A DNA stretch of 40,885 nt. It comes from E44-bin88 sp034419075 (lineage in GTDB: Bacteria; Chloroflexota; Dehalococcoidia; Dehalococcoidales; BS750m-G39). The notes beneath the pieces are model-generated. The model had not been told where the DNA came from. It ran no database searches and worked only from the letters and a program-made list of their open reading frames with translations. The stretch is taken from contig DAOULR010000023.1 of the NCBI GenBank assembly GCA_034419075.1, positions 1 to 40,885 of the forward strand, in the 5' to 3' direction. Shown in pieces: positions 38,493 through 40,885 of the stretch. The number at the start of each line of letters is the position of its first letter. Positions within the stretch are counted from its first letter, which is position 1. The position numbers and the translations under genes are program-made.

Positions 38493-38732
38493 CTAGTCCG
38501 GTTTGACGATTATCTTTTTGGCCATGCCGAAGCCGATGGCGATCTGGACGCGGTCGACCTCAATGGTGACCGGCCCCCGCATGAGCATAGCGCTGATCTT
38601 GGTTATCTTTTTGCCCGGGAGAATGCCCAGGGCGTTAAGCCTGTTTACCAGCCCGCGGCCGCCTTTAAGCTGGAGCACGGCGCCGCGCTGTCCCCTTTCC
38701 ATCTCAACCAGGGTGATTGGCTCTTTTTCCAT
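38493..38732 (-). CDS. feoA: FeoA-domain protein
   Basis: This 79-residue SH3-like FeoA has RLNALGILPGKKITKIS (about residues 31-47) and PVTIEVDRVQIAIGFGMA (54-71), the canonical FeoA fold elements. It is a small cytoplasmic partner of FeoB. GAGGAA precedes ATG. It lies directly upstream of feoB. Confidence 0.93.
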   Translation of the reverse strand: MEKEPITLVEMERGQRGAVLQLKGGRGLVNRLNALGILPGKKITKISAMLMRGPVTIEVDRVQIAIGFGMAKKIIVKPD

Positions 38733-38783
38733 TTCCTCGCTTTATCCTCTCAAATCCTTGGTTAGCCCTAACTCTCGGGGAGG

Positions 38784-39260
38784 TCATTCCTGTAGGCACT
38801 TTTCCGGGCAGCCCTCGGGGATTTCGCCGTAGTTGACGTAGCGCTCGAACATCTTTATCCAGTAGGGGTGGACGTTGGGGCGGCTTAAGACGAAGTCGAT
38901 GAAGTCGGCCAGCCTCTTCTGGGTGAGGGGGCTGATGGCGTGTTCCATCTTGCAGGCGTCGTCAGCGGCCGTTTCGGCATCAACGCTCAGGATTTCTTCC
39001 AAGAAACGGCGCAGCGCTTCGTGGCGGCGGAAGACGTCTCGGGCCACCCTTTCACCCTCAGGTGTCAGTTGCACCCGCCCGTAGCGCTGGTGTTCCACCA
39101 GGCCTTCTTCGGAGAGCTTCTTGAGGGCACCGGTGACACTGGGCATCTTCACTCCCAGGGCCTGGCTCATCTGGCTGACCCTGACGGCTTTTTTGCCTTG
39201 GCGCAGCATGATTATGGATTCCAGATAGTCTTCCATGCTGGCGGTCGGTTTGCTTTCCAT
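38784..39260 (-). CDS. DtxR-family iron-dependent repressor
   Basis: This 158-residue metalloregulator has an N-terminal winged helix (SMEDYLESIIML, then VSQMSQALGVKMPSVTGALKKL). The metal/dimer domain has His80 and Cys103-x-x-Glu106-His107 (ACKMEH), the Cys form typical of iron sensors rather than the Glu form of MntR. There is no C-terminal SH3 domain; that fold is encoded separately as FeoA. Of two tandem ATGs, 39260 has better spacing to AAAGGA. It heads feoA-feoB-ybaN and probably controls them. Confidence 0.92.
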   Translation of the reverse strand: MESKPTASMEDYLESIIMLRQGKKAVRVSQMSQALGVKMPSVTGALKKLSEEGLVEHQRYGRVQLTPEGERVARDVFRRHEALRRFLEEILSVDAETAADDACKMEHAISPLTQKRLADFIDFVLSRPNVHPYWIKMFERYVNYGEIPEGCPEKCLQE

Positions 39261-39299
39261 CATAGTTCCTTTGTAAAAGTTAGTCTCGCCAAACATTTT

Positions 39300-39327
39300 A
39301 TTATAGCACAAATGGATGGGTTGTCAA
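39300..39327 (-). promoter_or_regulatory. Promoter of dtxR-feo operon
   Basis: TTGACA (39327-39322), a 16-base spacer and TATAAT (39305-39300), both perfect. The predicted leader is about 33 bases. Confidence 0.78.
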
Positions 39328-39409
39328 GTTTTGTCTTCAGGGACTTGAAACGGAGTGGAAGCGGAGGAGAAGCGGAGTGGGTCACTTCCCTTGGAGGTCT
39401 CCGCCCAGC

Positions 39410-39530
39410 CTCCCCGCCTTGTTTGGCGAAAGTCTTTCTGTCCCACCCAATACCCACCCTATAAGGGTGGGTCCCCTTATATAGCCTCCTTTGAAGGTTA
39501 CACCCCGCCCCCCTTTGGGGTCTTGTAGGC
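39410..39530. repeat. Dispersed intergenic repeat, copy E (left part)
   Basis: This lies in the divergent gap between dtxR and the flavodoxin gene. The left end CCTTGTTTGGCGAAAGTC, then TTTCTGTCCCACCC, resembles copy D. CCCACCCAATACCCACCC is at 39442-39459, then TATAAGGGTGGG, CCCCTTATATAGCCTCC and CCCCGCCCCCCTTTGGGG. The GAGGGGGC palindrome and right half are missing. Confidence 0.8.
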
Positions 39531-39582
39531 TGGTGGATTTTGTTTTACACTGGGTGGTAGAGCACAGACGGAGGTGAGAGCC

Positions 39583-40029
39583 ATGAGGGCTTTAGTGGTC
39601 TACGACTCGGTTTACGGCAATACCGAGAAAATCGCCGAGGCTATCGGCGGGGCTATTATCGGCGGCGAGGTTAGGGTGCTGCGCGCGGGGGAGGTGGGGC
39701 CTCCGGAGATGGAGAACATCAGCCTGCTGGTGGTGGGGGCGCCCACGCAGGGGGGTAGGGCCACACCGGAAATCAGGGATTTTCTGGACAGGGTTTCCAA
39801 GGCGGAGATAAACGGGGTTGATGCCGCCGCTTTCGACACCAGAGTGGCATCGCGGGTGGCTAAAATCTTCGGCTATGCCGCGGGTAGAATTGCCAGTAGC
39901 CTGAAGAAGAAGGGCGCCAATCTGGTAGCCGAGCCCGAGGGCTTTTTCGTGGAGGGGACGAAGGGGCCGCTGACAGAAGGAGAGCTGGAACGGGCGGCTG
40001 CCTGGGGGAAGGGGCTTAGCCCGGGTTAA
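39583..40029 (+). CDS. Flavodoxin-like protein
   Basis: This 148-residue flavodoxin-fold protein has the FMN phosphate loop DSVYGNTEKIA (about residues 8-18), VVGAPTQGGRATPE (about 48-61, isoalloxazine-side loop) and FGYAAGRIASSLKKKGA. It is likely an electron carrier or small flavoprotein. ATG 39583 was chosen over the in-frame GTG at 39574, which lies inside GGAGG (39570-39574). The next gene begins 11 bases on. Confidence 0.88.
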   Translation: MRALVVYDSVYGNTEKIAEAIGGAIIGGEVRVLRAGEVGPPEMENISLLVVGAPTQGGRATPEIRDFLDRVSKAEINGVDAAAFDTRVASRVAKIFGYAAGRIASSLKKKGANLVAEPEGFFVEGTKGPLTEGELERAAAWGKGLSPG

Positions 40030-40040
40030 GGAGGAGGGCC

Positions 40041-40340
40041 GTGATTAAGGTTATTAACGGATATAAGCTAAAGCGGGACGCCGACCTGCAACCACTATTA
40101 CTTAAGCTTCGCGAGCACGCCATGTCCTACCCCGGCTATGTAGGCGCCGAGAACCTGGTGAGCGATAAGGACCCCTCCATCGTGGCTATTATAACCACCT
40201 GGGATAGCGTGGAGCAGTGGCGGGACTGGCAGGAGTCGAAACGGCGGGCGGAGATAATGAAGGAGGCGGAGCCGCTTTTGGAGGAGGAGTTGAGGGTCAG
40301 CGTTTACCGGGTGATACCTACCGCCAGGTGGATTGGCTAG
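40041..40340 (+). CDS. Antibiotic biosynthesis monooxygenase (ABM)-fold protein
   Basis: This 99-residue protein resembles the dimeric ferredoxin-like ABM family: LLLKLREHAMSYPGYVGAENL (about residues 20-40), IITTWDSVEQWRDWQES and a final YRVIP strand. Members include small oxygenases and haem-degrading proteins; in an anaerobe the role is unclear. The start is GTG 40041, after GGAGGAGG. It is close to the flavodoxin gene and may share its transcript. Confidence 0.8.
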   Translation: MIKVINGYKLKRDADLQPLLLKLREHAMSYPGYVGAENLVSDKDPSIVAIITTWDSVEQWRDWQESKRRAEIMKEAEPLLEEELRVSVYRVIPTARWIG

Positions 40341-40364
40341 GGGGTTTTGGGGGGCCGAAAAATA

Positions 40365-40393
40365 TTGACAAAGCAGGGGCTTTGTGATACGAT
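40365..40393 (+). promoter_or_regulatory. rRNA promoter
   Basis: TTGACA (40365-40370), a 17-base spacer and TACGAT (40388-40393) lie about 75 bases before the 16S 5' end. A boxA-like TTCTTTAA (40443-40450) follows in the leader, as expected for antitermination. Confidence 0.75.
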
Positions 40394-40465
40394 TTCCTTT
40401 GCTCTAAATCGCACCTTAACAACTGGATAGTGGAAGGAAAGGTTCTTTAAGAAGCTTTTAAATTC

Positions 40466-40885
<420 letters not shown>

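Overview
The window reads as a chromosomal segment of a Chloroflexota bacterium, most likely class Dehalococcoidia. This rests on the 5' part of a 16S rRNA gene at the right edge, on the gene content (class V archaeal-type fructose-1,6-bisphosphatase, corrinoid adenosyltransferase, AmmeMemoRadiSam genes, a stand-alone pyruvate-kinase C-terminal domain) and on overall style. Placement to class is an inference from memory, not a computed phylogeny. Core genes are GC-rich with short or overlapping junctions. Several AT-richer accessory stretches (about 8.0-8.9, 15.1-16.8, 22.3-22.8 and 27.6-30.35 kb) are set into them.

Layout. 0-6.6 kb: a gene tail with terminator, small membrane enzymes, an SDR, an anchored alpha/beta hydrolase with a Cys nucleophile elbow, a lipoprotein serpin, a PK-like domain, a GNAT and initiator tRNA-fMet. 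6.6-11.9 kb (minus strand): radical SAM enzyme, MEMO, AMMECR1, nitroreductase, an AT-rich unknown, rarA and a hydrolase. 12.2-14.7 kb: coaE, rplU-rpmA-rpmE and yqhQ (DUF1385). 14.7-17.5 kb: hisI and hisA, separated by a GmrSD-like DUF262-DUF1524 nuclease. 17.6-25.6 kb: acyl-CoA carboxyltransferase, cobO, fbp, rdgB, a cupin, a possible PD-(D/E)XK protein, moaA, moaC and dnaN. 25.7-27.5 kb: DUF378, an RNase H-like exonuclease, ferredoxin and a cupin. 27.6-30.35 kb: an accessory island with a candidate structured RNA, a two-TM miniprotein, a thermonuclease-like protein, a DDE transposase and two small genes, with many near-consensus promoters. 30.4-36.1 kb: mscL, a second cupin, and a PadR-controlled efflux operon. 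36.4-39.3 kb: dtxR-feoA-feoB-ybaN iron unit. 39.6-40.3 kb: flavodoxin and a monooxygenase-fold protein. 40.36 kb onward: rRNA promoter and 16S.

The most notable signals that ordinary gene annotation does not explain are these. (1) A dispersed intergenic repeat family has at least six members here (A-F); five carry a G-quadruplex motif at one end, and the members contain internal palindromes. (2) A promoter-driven region at 27.70-27.84 kb is flanked by exact 15-bp inverted repeats and can fold into a three-way junction whose two hairpin loops are complementary. (3) Two housekeeping genes, rplU and hisA, appear to start at ATT and ACG. (4) Two paralogous cupin genes share a conserved promoter and spacer sequence. 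(5) Several genes have near-consensus promoters placed so close to the start codon that leaderless transcripts are expected.
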